Of a stretch of DNA of 43,597 nt, positions 1 through 7,775 are shown piece by piece. The position numbers and the translations under genes are program-made. The DNA comes from an uncultured Bacteroidales bacterium (GTDB lineage Bacteria > Bacteroidota > Bacteroidia > Bacteroidales > WCHB1-69): positions 1 through 43,597 of the forward strand of contig CALDIA010000163.1 in assembly GCA_937901455.1 (NCBI GenBank), read 5' to 3'. Below the pieces are notes generated by a model that was not told the origin of the DNA, searched no databases, and was given only the letters and a program-made list of their open reading frames with translations. The first letter of the stretch is position 1. Each line of letters starts with the position of its first letter.

Positions 1-40
1 GAATGGGGCAAACGGTCAACCTTATTCAGGCATTAACATC

Positions 41-82
41 ACTCCTAATTCCTCACTCCTAATTCCTAATTCCTAATTCCTC
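41..82. repeat. Tandem heptamer repeat
   Basis: The unit CCTAATT (with variants ending in CCTCA) is repeated about five times, including a 14-base near-duplication at 41-54 and 55-68. The array ends at the stop codon of the GC-rich phage-type gene that follows. Short A/T-rich heptamer arrays of this kind occur in Bacteroidetes intergenic regions, often next to mobile DNA (general impression, not checked). Confidence 0.7.
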
Positions 83-677
83 ACCCCTCCATAATCCCCA
101 CCGCCTGCGCCTCGGTGATCTCCTGGTCGAGGGCGGCGGCGATGAGCTTGTTCTCCTTCAGCTTCGCCCACTGGTCGGCGGGCACGGTGATGGTGCTGCC
201 GTTGATGTTGAGCTGGATGTTGATGGTGTTCTTCTCCATCATGGCGGGGTCCATCGGGTCGCTCGGCATGTTGGAGAGGTAGCGTTCCAGGGTGGCCAGG
301 TTCTTGGCGCGGGTGGCCGCGTCGCACTCCCCGCTGTGGATCTCCTTCAGCAGGGCGGTGAGGAACACCGTGGTCAGGAAGTCGCGCTCCATCCGCATTG
401 TGGGATTCCAGATGCGGATGCCGTAGTTCACGTAGGTCAGGGCGGTGCGCTCCGTAAGCTCCGGGTGCAGGGCGCACATCTCCTTCACGGCCACGCTCTT
501 GTTGGGGTAGCCGCACACAATGCGGTAGGCGTCGCGGGTGAGGTCGAGCTTGCGCCGCTGGTCGGCGTTCAGCTCGTCGCCGCGCCCCTGCATCACCGCA
601 AGCGCAATGGCCTCGAAGTCGCTCTCCGCGGAGCTTCCGTAAGGCTTTCTTACCGATGGGAGTTTTGTTTCAGTCAT
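81..677 (-). CDS. Phage-type hypothetical protein (small-terminase-like)
   Basis: This is a 198-residue soluble protein with no signal peptide or membrane segment. I do not recognise a firm family. Residues about 40-110 look helical and contain a basic region followed by a stretch reading YVNYGIRIW, which resembles the DNA-binding half of small terminase or packaging proteins. Residues about 155-175 are short beta-type segments. The start ATG overlaps the stop of the upstream 105-residue gene as ATGA, so the two are translationally coupled. GC content is far above the neighbouring genes at 1.1-5 kb, which suggests an acquired, prophage-derived piece. No capsid, portal or large terminase gene is visible here, but such genes could lie beyond base 1. 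The phage assignment is inference. Confidence 0.5.
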   Translation of the reverse strand: MTETKLPSVRKPYGSSAESDFEAIALAVMQGRGDELNADQRRKLDLTRDAYRIVCGYPNKSVAVKEMCALHPELTERTALTYVNYGIRIWNPTMRMERDFLTTVFLTALLKEIHSGECDAATRAKNLATLERYLSNMPSDPMDPAMMEKNTINIQLNINGSTITVPADQWAKLKENKLIAAALDQEITEAQAVGIMEG

Positions 678-991
678 TTGGATCTCCTTTCCAATTCTTT
701 AACGATAGCATTATATTCCTTCTTCAAGGTCTTCAGTTTCTTTTGGTATTCATCGCGTTTCGGTCCGGGTGGCATCGGGGCGGGTGAGTCGCCCTTGCGG
801 ATGGTCTGATATTGCAGCATATTCTGCGTTTTGGTGATAGAGGAACGAAGGGCGGAGCGGCGTTTGGACAGGTCAAGGTCGGACTTGGATACAACCTGTA
901 GAGACGTGTCATGGCGCGTCTCTACGGGTGCGACCATCGTCGGCTGTTTCTCCGGCGGTGCCGCCAGCATTTCCCGTATCTCCTTGGCCAC
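674..991 (-). CDS. Phage-type small basic protein, possibly broken at its 5' end
   Basis: The open part from a GTG at 991 gives 105 residues. It has a Pro-rich linker (about 55-65) and a charged, Lys/Glu-rich C-terminal coiled coil (about 70-105). The same frame runs upstream through plausible coding sequence (GSGGPARER) to an ATG at 1033-1031, which has AAAGAG just before it. However, codon 4 of that longer frame is TAA (1024-1022). The gene is therefore either a recent pseudogene restarted from GTG, a recoded gene, or simply begins at the GTG. A palindromic repeat at 898-925 lies inside the coding frame. It overlaps the following gene by 4 bases (ATGA). Function unknown. Confidence 0.45.
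   Translation of the reverse strand: MAKEIREMLAAPPEKQPTMVAPVETRHDTSLQVVSKSDLDLSKRRSALRSSITKTQNMLQYQTIRKGDSPAPMPPGPKRDEYQKKLKTLKKEYNAIVKELERRSK
898..925. repeat. Palindromic interspersed repeat
   Basis: Nine-base arms GTAGAGACG and CGTCTCTAC flank a 10-base centre containing CATGGCG. This matches the form of a short palindromic repeat seen scattered through many Bacteroidetes and cyanobacterial genomes (from memory). It sits inside the 674-991 reading frame and keeps it open. A truncated relative is at 41060-41076. Confidence 0.6.
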
Positions 992-1099
992 CCTTTCGCG
1001 GGCGGGGCCCCCGCTACCAAATTAATCGGCCATCTCTTTGGTCGATTTTTTTGTTTTCCCCAGTTAAACTACTCAGTCGTCAGTTTGATCAAAAATATG

Positions 1100-1107
1100 T
1101 ACTTTTG
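1100..1107 (+). promoter_or_regulatory. -7 box of a Bacteroidetes promoter
   Basis: TACTTTTG fits the TAnnTTTG consensus and lies 29 bases before the ATG of the secreted protein at 1137. No well-spaced -33 TTG is clear; a TTTG at 1084-1087 is closer than the usual spacing. Confidence 0.55.
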
Positions 1108-1136
1108 CGCTTTCATTATTTGTTTCTGTTGTTGAT

Positions 1137-1688
1137 ATGAGAAAGATAGTTTTAGCTTTTTTGTTTTGTCTTGCTGCCTTGGTAGGCACTGCCCAGACCC
1201 ATCCGATGCGTTTTATGGGAATAGGTATGAATAGCACCCTGTCAACTTTTGTTTCTAAACTGAAAGGCAAGGGATTTGTGGAAGACCCGAACCATAGTAA
1301 ACCTAATATGGTTGTGTTGAAGGGTGTCTTTGCCGGTGAACGTGTGAAGCTTGAGGTGAAATCTGCGGCTAAAACCCATCTGGTTTATAGCGTGAATGTC
1401 TATTTCAACATGAGTACACAATTTACCTATCCTGACTTGCAAAGTAGAATTACTAGTAAATATGGTGAACCAGTACTGGAATTGAACAATGTTAAAGAAG
1501 AACCTGTATTTGTGAAGTACACCACTGACTACACCCGGTGGCAACTTGATACGGATACCGTAACGCAGGCCTATAATGCTATTGTACTTTCAAAATGCAG
1601 CTATCATAGTACTTCCCCATTAACCATCACCTACCTCGATGGTAAGAATTCAAAAGTGGAGGCGCTGGAGGTGAACTCTGATTTTTAA
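1137..1688 (+). CDS. Small secreted protein of unknown function
   Basis: The 183-residue product starts with a clear signal peptide (positively charged MRK, a hydrophobic core to about residue 17, cleavage probably after the Ala-Gln at 19-20). The mature protein has alternating short strands and a Pro/Gly turn pattern (FMGIGMNSTLSTFVSKL, then YPDLQSRITSKYGEP). This recalls the repeat-poor periplasmic domains of Bacteroidales proteins that compare 'fold-change' type beta structures, but I cannot assign a family. It stands alone, with its own -7 box at 1100 and 124 bases before porX. Nothing in the sequence ties its function to porX. The start is chosen because it gives the signal peptide directly. 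Confidence 0.7.
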   Translation: MRKIVLAFLFCLAALVGTAQTHPMRFMGIGMNSTLSTFVSKLKGKGFVEDPNHSKPNMVVLKGVFAGERVKLEVKSAAKTHLVYSVNVYFNMSTQFTYPDLQSRITSKYGEPVLELNNVKEEPVFVKYTTDYTRWQLDTDTVTQAYNAIVLSKCSYHSTSPLTITYLDGKNSKVEALEVNSDF

Positions 1689-1782
1689 TCGACAGCGTCA
1701 TACTCACGACAAAAGTGTACCATTCATAGCTCTTTGTGCTATTTCTTTCCTTAGTAAAATAATTCTCGTTTTCTCTCGTTAC

Positions 1783-1816
1783 TCATATGTTGAATAGAAA
1801 TTTATTGTACATATGA
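1783..1816 (+). promoter_or_regulatory. Inverted repeat covering the porX start codon
   Basis: Perfect 8-base arms TCATATGT (1783-1790) and ACATATGA (1809-1816) are separated by 18 bases. The ATG of porX (1813-1815) lies in the right arm. In RNA it could pair and hide the start codon; in DNA it could be an operator. No function has been shown; this is what the sequence shows plus inference. Confidence 0.4.
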
Positions 1817-3366
1817 ATGTGAAGATTTTGTGGGCGGATGATGAGATTGAACTCCTCAAACCGCATATTATGTTTTTGAAAACCAAAGGTTATGATGTGA
1901 TTCCCGCTTTGAGTGGAATGGAAGCTTTGGAAATATTGAAAAAAGAGTTCGTTAATATCATCTTCTTGGATGAAAATATGCCAGGGCTTAGTGGTTTGGA
2001 AACTTTGCAGCGGTTGAAAAAGCTGTATCCCCATATTCCGATTGTAATGATTACCAAGAGCGAGGAAGAACATATCATGGAAGATGCTATTGGCGGAGAT
2101 ATTGCCGACTATCTCATCAAACCGGTGAATCCCAACCAGATTCTTCTATGCTTAAAGAAAAATATTGATAAGAAAAATATTGTAACCAACAAAGTGACTA
2201 TCGATTACCAGCAGGCATTTAGACAATTGTCGTTGCGCATGTCTGACCACCTGTCGGTTGCCGAATGGAATGCCCTCTACAAGGACTTGGTGGACTGGGA
2301 GATGCAAATTGAGAAAATAGAGGATGATAGTATAGCTGAGATGCTGGCCGATCAAAAGGAAGAGGCCAATGTGCAGTTCTCCAAGTTTGTGCAAGCTAAT
2401 TATCTGAATTGGGTGAACGGACGAGGTGGCGAGAAGCCCTTGCAGTCGCATACAATACTCAAGGAAAAAATGTTTCCCGAATTGGATGAGAATCATCCGA
2501 CATTTCTCTTTGTGATTGACAATCTGCGGTACGATCAGTGGCGCAGTATTTATCCTTTGGTGCATGACTATTATTATGTGGATGACGAGACAATATGCTA
2601 TAGTATCTTGCCTACGGCTACGCATTATGCACGAAACGCCCTCTTCTCAGGTCTGATGCCGTCTGTAATCGCGCAAAAATACCCCCAACTATGGCTAAAC
2701 GAGCAGGATAACGGCAGCAAGAACCAATTTGAGGAGGAACTTTTGGGCGAGTATCTCAAGCGCTATGGCAAAAACATCAAATATTCCTATTCCAAGATTT
2801 TGAATGCGGAGTTCGGAAGAAAGGTGTTCGACAATTTCCATAGTCTGATTAATAATCCATTGAATGTCATTGTGTTCAATTTCGTGGATATGCTTTCCCA
2901 TGCTGGAACGGATGTTAATGTGGTGCGCGAACTGGCCGATGACGAAAAGTCTTACAGGAGTGTTACGGTTTCATGGTTCTCCAATTCCATTCTGTTGGAA
3001 ATGCTTAAGTATCTTTCTGAGCGCAAGGCTACCGTTTTTCTTACCACCGACCACGGCACTATTAAGGTAAACCGTGCCATTAAGATGGTGGGCGAGCGCG
3101 ACCTGAACACAAATCTACGCTACAAGGTGGGTCGTAGTAATATGGATTATCCCAGCAAAGATGTTTTCGAGATTAAAAATCCAAAGGAGGCCTTTTTGCC
3201 AACTACTAATATGACTCAACGCTTTATCTTTGCCACTCGCTCCGATTTCTTCGCCTATCAGAATAACTTCAACCATTATGTAAACTTGTACAAGAATACT
3301 TTCCAACATGGTGGCATATCTATGGAAGAAATGATGGTTCCTTTTGTCAAACTGTTGCCAAAGTAG
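1813..3366 (+). CDS. porX: PorX, T9SS response regulator with PglZ-type phosphoesterase domain
   Basis: The 517-residue cytoplasmic protein has two parts. Residues 1-118 are a CheY-like receiver: acidic pair D9/D10, phosphoacceptor D53 in FLDENMPG, T81 and K103 in YLIKP. Residues about 225-517 are an alkaline-phosphatase-superfamily (PglZ) domain. Likely metal ligands are D236 (VIDNLRYDQW), D359 and H363 (VDMLSHAG), D413/H414 (TTDHGT) and H499 (QHGG). The nucleophile is probably a Thr in PTATHYARN (268 or 270). A helical linker joins them. In the PorX family, phosphorylation by the PorY kinase and the phosphodiesterase activity control T9SS gene expression and secretion in Porphyromonas and Flavobacterium. 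No PorY gene is in this window. All key residues are present, so it should be active. The secreted esterase gene follows after 15 bases. Confidence 0.93.
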   Translation: MNVKILWADDEIELLKPHIMFLKTKGYDVIPALSGMEALEILKKEFVNIIFLDENMPGLSGLETLQRLKKLYPHIPIVMITKSEEEHIMEDAIGGDIADYLIKPVNPNQILLCLKKNIDKKNIVTNKVTIDYQQAFRQLSLRMSDHLSVAEWNALYKDLVDWEMQIEKIEDDSIAEMLADQKEEANVQFSKFVQANYLNWVNGRGGEKPLQSHTILKEKMFPELDENHPTFLFVIDNLRYDQWRSIYPLVHDYYYVDDETICYSILPTATHYARNALFSGLMPSVIAQKYPQLWLNEQDNGSKNQFEEELLGEYLKRYGKNIKYSYSKILNAEFGRKVFDNFHSLINNPLNVIVFNFVDMLSHAGTDVNVVRELADDEKSYRSVTVSWFSNSILLEMLKYLSERKATVFLTTDHGTIKVNRAIKMVGERDLNTNLRYKVGRSNMDYPSKDVFEIKNPKEAFLPTTNMTQRFIFATRSDFFAYQNNFNHYVNLYKNTFQHGGISMEEMMVPFVKLLPK

Positions 3367-3381
3367 TGGCTTCTGTCCTCA

Positions 3382-5091
3382 ATGAAAAAGCGCGGCCGTT
3401 TTCTCTATAAATTTTTAATAGCTGTTGAAGTGCTGTTTCTTACGTTTGGCGTCAGCACTTGCAATAAGTTACCTGTTGACCGAGCGGAGCGTGAACAGCA
3501 AACGTTTCATCACACTTCCGATGCAACACATGTCACAACAAAACAAAATCTGGATTTTACAATCTTAGACGACCGCTTTTATTATGAGGGTCTTATAGAC
3601 AATGATGCATATATCTTTAAAATCACCCAAAAGGGAAGAAGTGGGTTCTCCGGCATTTTTTATCCTCTTGATTCTACTATTACATGGCTTCAGCCAGAAC
3701 CTTTCAGTGTCAGTTTGCAAAATGGCAAATCGGTGTTCAGTGCCCGAAACGAGAAGATCTCGTTTGAATTTGATGTGGTGATTGATTCATTTTCCATAAC
3801 AGGGACTTATGTTGAAAAGTCTTTCAATCCGATTCCTAAGTCTGGACATTTCATCTTTGTCAGATACGAAAATCCGCCATTCCAAAGGTTGAAAGAGGTG
3901 CGATATAAAGAGGAGGTCTATGGTGTTAAAGTGCAGAAGGATGTAAAGTATGGGCATGCTAAAGGCTTCTGGGCATCTTATGTGCTCAAGGATACGAAAT
4001 ACCTCAGGATGCTGGTCAAGAATTTTAGCAAGACAATCACGCCCAAGGATTTGGATCTTACTTTGGATGTGTATTATCCCGACGAGGATACAGTTACTAT
4101 GCGCCCGTTGTTTGTCTTGTTGCATGGCGGGGCGTTCTATTTTGGAGACAAAGGAGCAGAGACGATGAGACTGTGGTGCGAGCATTTTGCCAAGATGGGG
4201 TATGTGGTGGCATCAGCCAATTATCGGATGGGCTTTATGCCGAATAAGCAGTCCATTCAACGGTGCGGTTATTCTGCCATTCAGGATGCGCATGCAGCTG
4301 TGCGCTACTTGGTGCACCATGCTGAAGAGTATGGTATCGACACAAACAATGTTTTTGTTGGTGGTACCAGCGCCGGTTCCATTACGATGCTTTCCATGGT
4401 ATTTATGAACGATCAGAATTGCCCTGATTTTGTGCGTGGGCATCGTTTTGCGAAACGGTTTGGATCACTTCATACGGCTGATAATAATCTTCGCAATACC
4501 TTTAAGGTCAAAGCAATCGCTAATATGTGGGGTGCAGTTTATGAATTGGATGAGATAGCAAGTAATCCCGTTCCCACCATTTCGTTCCACGGTGATCAAG
4601 ACAAAATTGTGCCTTTCGATGCGGGTGTCCCATTCTCAGAAGTGAAAGGTTCAATCGGAGAGATGCTCTTTGACACAATGTATGGATCTCAGGCCATACA
4701 CCGTTATCTTGACTCTTTACATGTTCGCAATGAGTTCTATCCGCTCGCTGGAAAGAAACATTCTCCATACGAAGATGCGAACGGAAATGTGAACGATATT
4801 TATTATTTTATTCAGGATAAGATGCAAAACTTCTTCTACAATACGATGGAGCAAGATGTCCGTATCAAACGGGTTTCCAACCAACCGTTAGAATACGTGA
4901 TAGAACATCCGGATGTGGATGAGGTGATGTGGAAAGCAGAAGGCGGTTTTGTTTGGCGGATGGAAAACGGGAAGGTGTGTGTGGTATGGCGTTCTGATGC
5001 GCCACGACATACCCTTGTGGCAACAGGTAGGCTCCGAAGTGGCCTGGTTTTTTATAAGCGTATGAATGTTTCAAAACCCTATAAAATATGA
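3382..5091 (+). CDS. Exported alpha/beta-hydrolase (carboxylesterase)
   Basis: The 569-residue protein has an N-terminal membrane or signal segment (residues about 9-24) followed by Cys27; VSTC is a poor lipobox, so lipidation is uncertain. Residues about 50-165 form an extra N-terminal domain with no recognised family. The esterase core is at about 215-485: oxyanion motif HGG at 248-250, nucleophile S330 in GGTSAGS, acid D405 or D407 in HGDQDKIVP, and H460 in GKKHSP. Substrate is unknown; the core is of the type that cleaves acetyl or feruloyl esters from glycans or acts on acyl esters. The last 70 residues form a small added domain. The gene is 15 bases after porX and probably cotranscribed. 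A second esterase of the same broad class is at 40001-40972. Confidence 0.8.
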   Translation: MKKRGRFLYKFLIAVEVLFLTFGVSTCNKLPVDRAEREQQTFHHTSDATHVTTKQNLDFTILDDRFYYEGLIDNDAYIFKITQKGRSGFSGIFYPLDSTITWLQPEPFSVSLQNGKSVFSARNEKISFEFDVVIDSFSITGTYVEKSFNPIPKSGHFIFVRYENPPFQRLKEVRYKEEVYGVKVQKDVKYGHAKGFWASYVLKDTKYLRMLVKNFSKTITPKDLDLTLDVYYPDEDTVTMRPLFVLLHGGAFYFGDKGAETMRLWCEHFAKMGYVVASANYRMGFMPNKQSIQRCGYSAIQDAHAAVRYLVHHAEEYGIDTNNVFVGGTSAGSITMLSMVFMNDQNCPDFVRGHRFAKRFGSLHTADNNLRNTFKVKAIANMWGAVYELDEIASNPVPTISFHGDQDKIVPFDAGVPFSEVKGSIGEMLFDTMYGSQAIHRYLDSLHVRNEFYPLAGKKHSPYEDANGNVNDIYYFIQDKMQNFFYNTMEQDVRIKRVSNQPLEYVIEHPDVDEVMWKAEGGFVWRMENGKVCVVWRSDAPRHTLVATGRLRSGLVFYKRMNVSKPYKI

Positions 5092-5094
5092 CAA

Positions 5095-5124
5095 AAGGAC
5101 TGCCCAGGATGCTGGACAGTCCTT
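5095..5124. terminator. Bidirectional terminator
   Basis: AAGGACTG (5095-5102) pairs with CAGTCCTT (5117-5124); after one mismatch CCAG pairs with CTGG around a GATG loop. A-rich sequence on the left and TTGTTCTTTT on the right fit a hairpin terminator serving the convergent genes on both sides. Confidence 0.8.
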
Positions 5125-5143
5125 GTTCTTTTAATACTTTGTC

Positions 5144-6103
5144 CTACTGTCTTTGACTAATGAAGAAGTCGTTCACCACAAGTCGGACGAGTACACCATA
5201 GTTAAAGTTGAAGGAACGCTCTTGCAATGGCTTAATGCCCAAAGAAGACATACACCCGTAGAATGTGGGGTCGATGGATACAAACTTGTTGACAACAATC
5301 TTGATTCCTGCAGCAAAGGAGAACCCATAGCCAGGTCCGCCGTAAATGATGTCGTAAGTGTTCATTTGAGCGCCGGGCACGTAGTTTTGGCCCATGTAGG
5401 GATCAAGCAGTGTCCAGGTTCGCTCGCCTATGGCTGCCTCCAGAACCTTGGCTTTGGCAAAATTGAATTGTGCACCAAGCTCAATAAAAGGCTTCGCTAT
5501 GGGATTCAACTGACTGATAAGGTAGCTGACGGAGAGGTCAATCATGGAACGATCTTCTTTGCCGTGCAACTCCATGACGGGTGCATTGATTAGATTGCCC
5601 GATACGGAGGAGTAGTTAAGCAGTAGTTGGCTTGATGTGGTTAATCGACAGAAGGAGTATGAGATTGAGAGCCCCCAATTGTGCCCGAACTTATAGCGCG
5701 CGCCCAGATTGAGCATTGTCTTGACTTTATATCGCACATTCCAGTCCAGGTTTTCCTCGAGGTATGAAATCTCGTCGGAGAGACTCACATGAGGATAGAG
5801 ATTGTTAACCTCTTGTCGAATTTCATCGTACCAGTAATGGTTGTCGAAGATGTAGTCGAGGTTGCACTCATTGCGCCTGCTTCCGTTATAGTAGAGAGCG
5901 TTCTTTTTATTGGCGAAGAATGCGCCGGCGCCGATGTATAGGTCAAAGCCTTTGTCGTACCAGGTGGTGTCGTTATAGTGTACAGATTCTTGGGCCGACC
6001 CTTCAAGGTGGGGAAGGCAGAGCAGTGCTGCAAGTGATATTATGATGATATGCCGATATTTCACAGGGCTGTTTTTAAAGATGCACGCACTCTTTGTAGG
6101 CAT
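5144..6103 (-). CDS. Outer-membrane beta-barrel protein
   Basis: The protein has a signal peptide and then alternating amphipathic strands, with aromatic residues at strand ends (GLSISYSFCRL, SMIDLSVSYL, GYGFSFAAGIKIVV), ending NDFFISQRQ. This is typical of Bacteroidetes outer-membrane barrels of about 8-10 strands. No family could be named. The ATG at 6103 (319 residues) overlaps the end of lpdA by 29 bases. A GTG at 6064-6062, only 10 bases after the lpdA stop, would give a more standard signal peptide beginning KYRHIIIISLAAL and is probably the real start. It is likely cotranscribed with lpdA and ends at the shared terminator at 5095-5124. Confidence 0.7.
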   Translation of the reverse strand: MPTKSACIFKNSPVKYRHIIIISLAALLCLPHLEGSAQESVHYNDTTWYDKGFDLYIGAGAFFANKKNALYYNGSRRNECNLDYIFDNHYWYDEIRQEVNNLYPHVSLSDEISYLEENLDWNVRYKVKTMLNLGARYKFGHNWGLSISYSFCRLTTSSQLLLNYSSVSGNLINAPVMELHGKEDRSMIDLSVSYLISQLNPIAKPFIELGAQFNFAKAKVLEAAIGERTWTLLDPYMGQNYVPGAQMNTYDIIYGGPGYGFSFAAGIKIVVNKFVSIDPTFYGCMSSLGIKPLQERSFNFNYGVLVRLVVNDFFISQRQ

Positions 6104-7472
6104 CTGCGGCGGCTTCCATTATGGCTTCCGACAGGGTGGGGTGTGGGAAGATTGCGTGGATGATATCTTCACCTTTCATTTTGTTCTGGCGTGCCATGAC
6201 GGCGCCGGCAATCATTTCGGTTACGTTGTCGCCTATGAGATGACAGCCAAGCCATTCGCCGGTTCGTTTGTCGAAGATGACCTTGACGAGACCGTCGCGG
6301 CTGCCGGAGGCAGTTGCTTTGCCAGAAGCAGTAAAGGGGAACTTGCCAATGAGCACCTCCCGGCCCAGCTCAGCGCAGGCTCGTTCGGTCATGCCCACAG
6401 AAGCAATCTCTGGGGTAGTGTAGGTGCAGCCTGGAATGTTGGCGTAATCAACGGGAACGGGGTTTTTGCCGGCAATCTTCTCCACGCACACCAAAGCTTC
6501 ATGGGAGGCTACGTGTGCAAGGGCGGGGCCGTGCACGATGTCTCCGATGGCATAAACACCCTCTATGCTGGTCCTGTAGTAGTCGTCCACAATGATTTTA
6601 CCGCGTTCGACCGCAATGCCGCACTCTTCCAAACCGAGTCCTTCGAGATTCGTCTGTACACCCACTGCAGAGAGGACAATGTCGCAGGTTAGCTCCGTTA
6701 CTTTCTCTTTGGCATCCTTGACGGTCACCTTGCAGATGCCGTCTTCTACAACCACTTGTTCTACAGATGCGGATGTCATGGTCTTGATGCCGGCTTTGCG
6801 GAAACAGCGGGCAAGGGTAGCAGCGATATCGTCATCCTCTACAGGGACAAGCCGAGGCATGTATTCCACTATAGTTACTTTGGTGCCCATGGAAGCGTAG
6901 AAGAAGGCCAATTCACTACCGATGGCGCCAGAACCCATCACTACCATGGTCTCGGGTAACTTGGGCAGGGTCAGGGCTTCACGGTAGCCAATGACGTGTA
7001 CACCGTCTTGCGGCACATTAGGCAAACTGCGGGAACGCGCACCCGTAGCTAAGATGATGTGTTTGGCCTCATAGACAGTGACAGTGCCTTCGGCATCCGT
7101 TACGGCCACCTCATGATTGCTCTGCAACTTGCCCGTGCCCGCGATGACGGTCACGTTATTCTTTTTGAGCAGGTATTGAACACCCTTGCTCATCTGCTCT
7201 GCCACACCGCGACTGCGCTTTACAACAGCCTCAAAGTCTGGTTTGACAGTGCCCTCAAGGTCGATTCCATAGTCGGCAGCGTGAGACATGTAGCGGTACA
7301 CTTGTGCAGACTTTAACAAAGCCTTGGTAGGTATGCATCCCCAATTCAGGCAGATGCCTCCCAACTCGGCACGTTCTACTACGGCCACTTTCATTTCCAA
7401 TTGTGCCGCTCTGATGGCAGCCACATATCCGCCAGGACCACTCCCGATAACGATTACATCATAGTTCTCCAT
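6075..7472 (-). CDS. lpdA: Dihydrolipoyl dehydrogenase (E3)
   Basis: At 465 residues it has the usual length for this flavoprotein disulfide oxidoreductase, which re-oxidises dihydrolipoamide in 2-oxoacid dehydrogenase or glycine cleavage complexes using NAD. Visible features are the FAD-binding GSGPGG at 10-15, the redox pair C41/C46 in GGICLNWGCIPTK, an NAD-binding glycine motif (VVMGSGAIGSE), the second FAD motif YAIGDIV, and the active-site pair H444/E449 in HAIFPHPTLSE. No E1, E2 or gcv gene is adjacent, so the complex it serves cannot be told from context. It is a cytoplasmic enzyme. A TATTTTTG box lies 57 bases before the start. Confidence 0.95.
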   Translation of the reverse strand: MENYDVIVIGSGPGGYVAAIRAAQLEMKVAVVERAELGGICLNWGCIPTKALLKSAQVYRYMSHAADYGIDLEGTVKPDFEAVVKRSRGVAEQMSKGVQYLLKKNNVTVIAGTGKLQSNHEVAVTDAEGTVTVYEAKHIILATGARSRSLPNVPQDGVHVIGYREALTLPKLPETMVVMGSGAIGSELAFFYASMGTKVTIVEYMPRLVPVEDDDIAATLARCFRKAGIKTMTSASVEQVVVEDGICKVTVKDAKEKVTELTCDIVLSAVGVQTNLEGLGLEECGIAVERGKIIVDDYYRTSIEGVYAIGDIVHGPALAHVASHEALVCVEKIAGKNPVPVDYANIPGCTYTTPEIASVGMTERACAELGREVLIGKFPFTASGKATASGSRDGLVKVIFDKRTGEWLGCHLIGDNVTEMIAGAVMARQNKMKGEDIIHAIFPHPTLSEAIMEAAADAYKECVHL

Positions 7473-7775
7473 ATTTAATATCTTATAAGGTGTAACATTA
7501 TAAATCTCGTGTCAAAAAATAGACGGTGCAAAAATAGCAATATTTTGTGACAATTGTTTACCAGTTTAAGATGATGAAGATCGATAAGCCAACAAAAACA
7601 TATTTATCCCCTAAATGCCATATCAACCAACCTTGCGAAGTCTGTTGACAGGCATGAGACGCTGGTATGAGGCTGCGGAGGTGAATATTTTTCTGAAAAA
7701 AACGGATTTGCTCGCTGCTAACTGGTCTCACGGGAGGCGATGATCGTTAGATCTGAACAAATCTGCTTGTTAATA
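7473..7775. other. Intergenic region between atoE-type gene and lpdA
   Basis: These 303 bases hold the lpdA promoter box at 7529-7536 (minus strand). The remainder, about 7560-7775, lies downstream of the transporter gene. It has only weak short dyads such as ACAA/TTGT near 7755 and no convincing hairpin terminator or conserved RNA that I can recognise. No start-to-stop frame here looks like a gene. Confidence 0.5.
7529..7536 (-). promoter_or_regulatory. -7 box upstream of lpdA
   Basis: On the minus strand this reads TATTTTTG followed by C, matching the TAnnTTTG consensus; lpdA starts 57 bases downstream. Confidence 0.55.

Noticed and set aside
41..82. Heptamer array as a CRISPR
   Set aside because: Units are only 7 bases and contiguous, with no spacers.
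1..1033. Complete prophage or integrative element
   Set aside because: No integrase, structural phage gene or attachment site is visible in the window; only two small genes.
1813..3366. PglZ domain as part of a BREX phage defence system
   Set aside because: The receiver domain, length and Bacteroidetes context match PorX, and no BREX genes are nearby.
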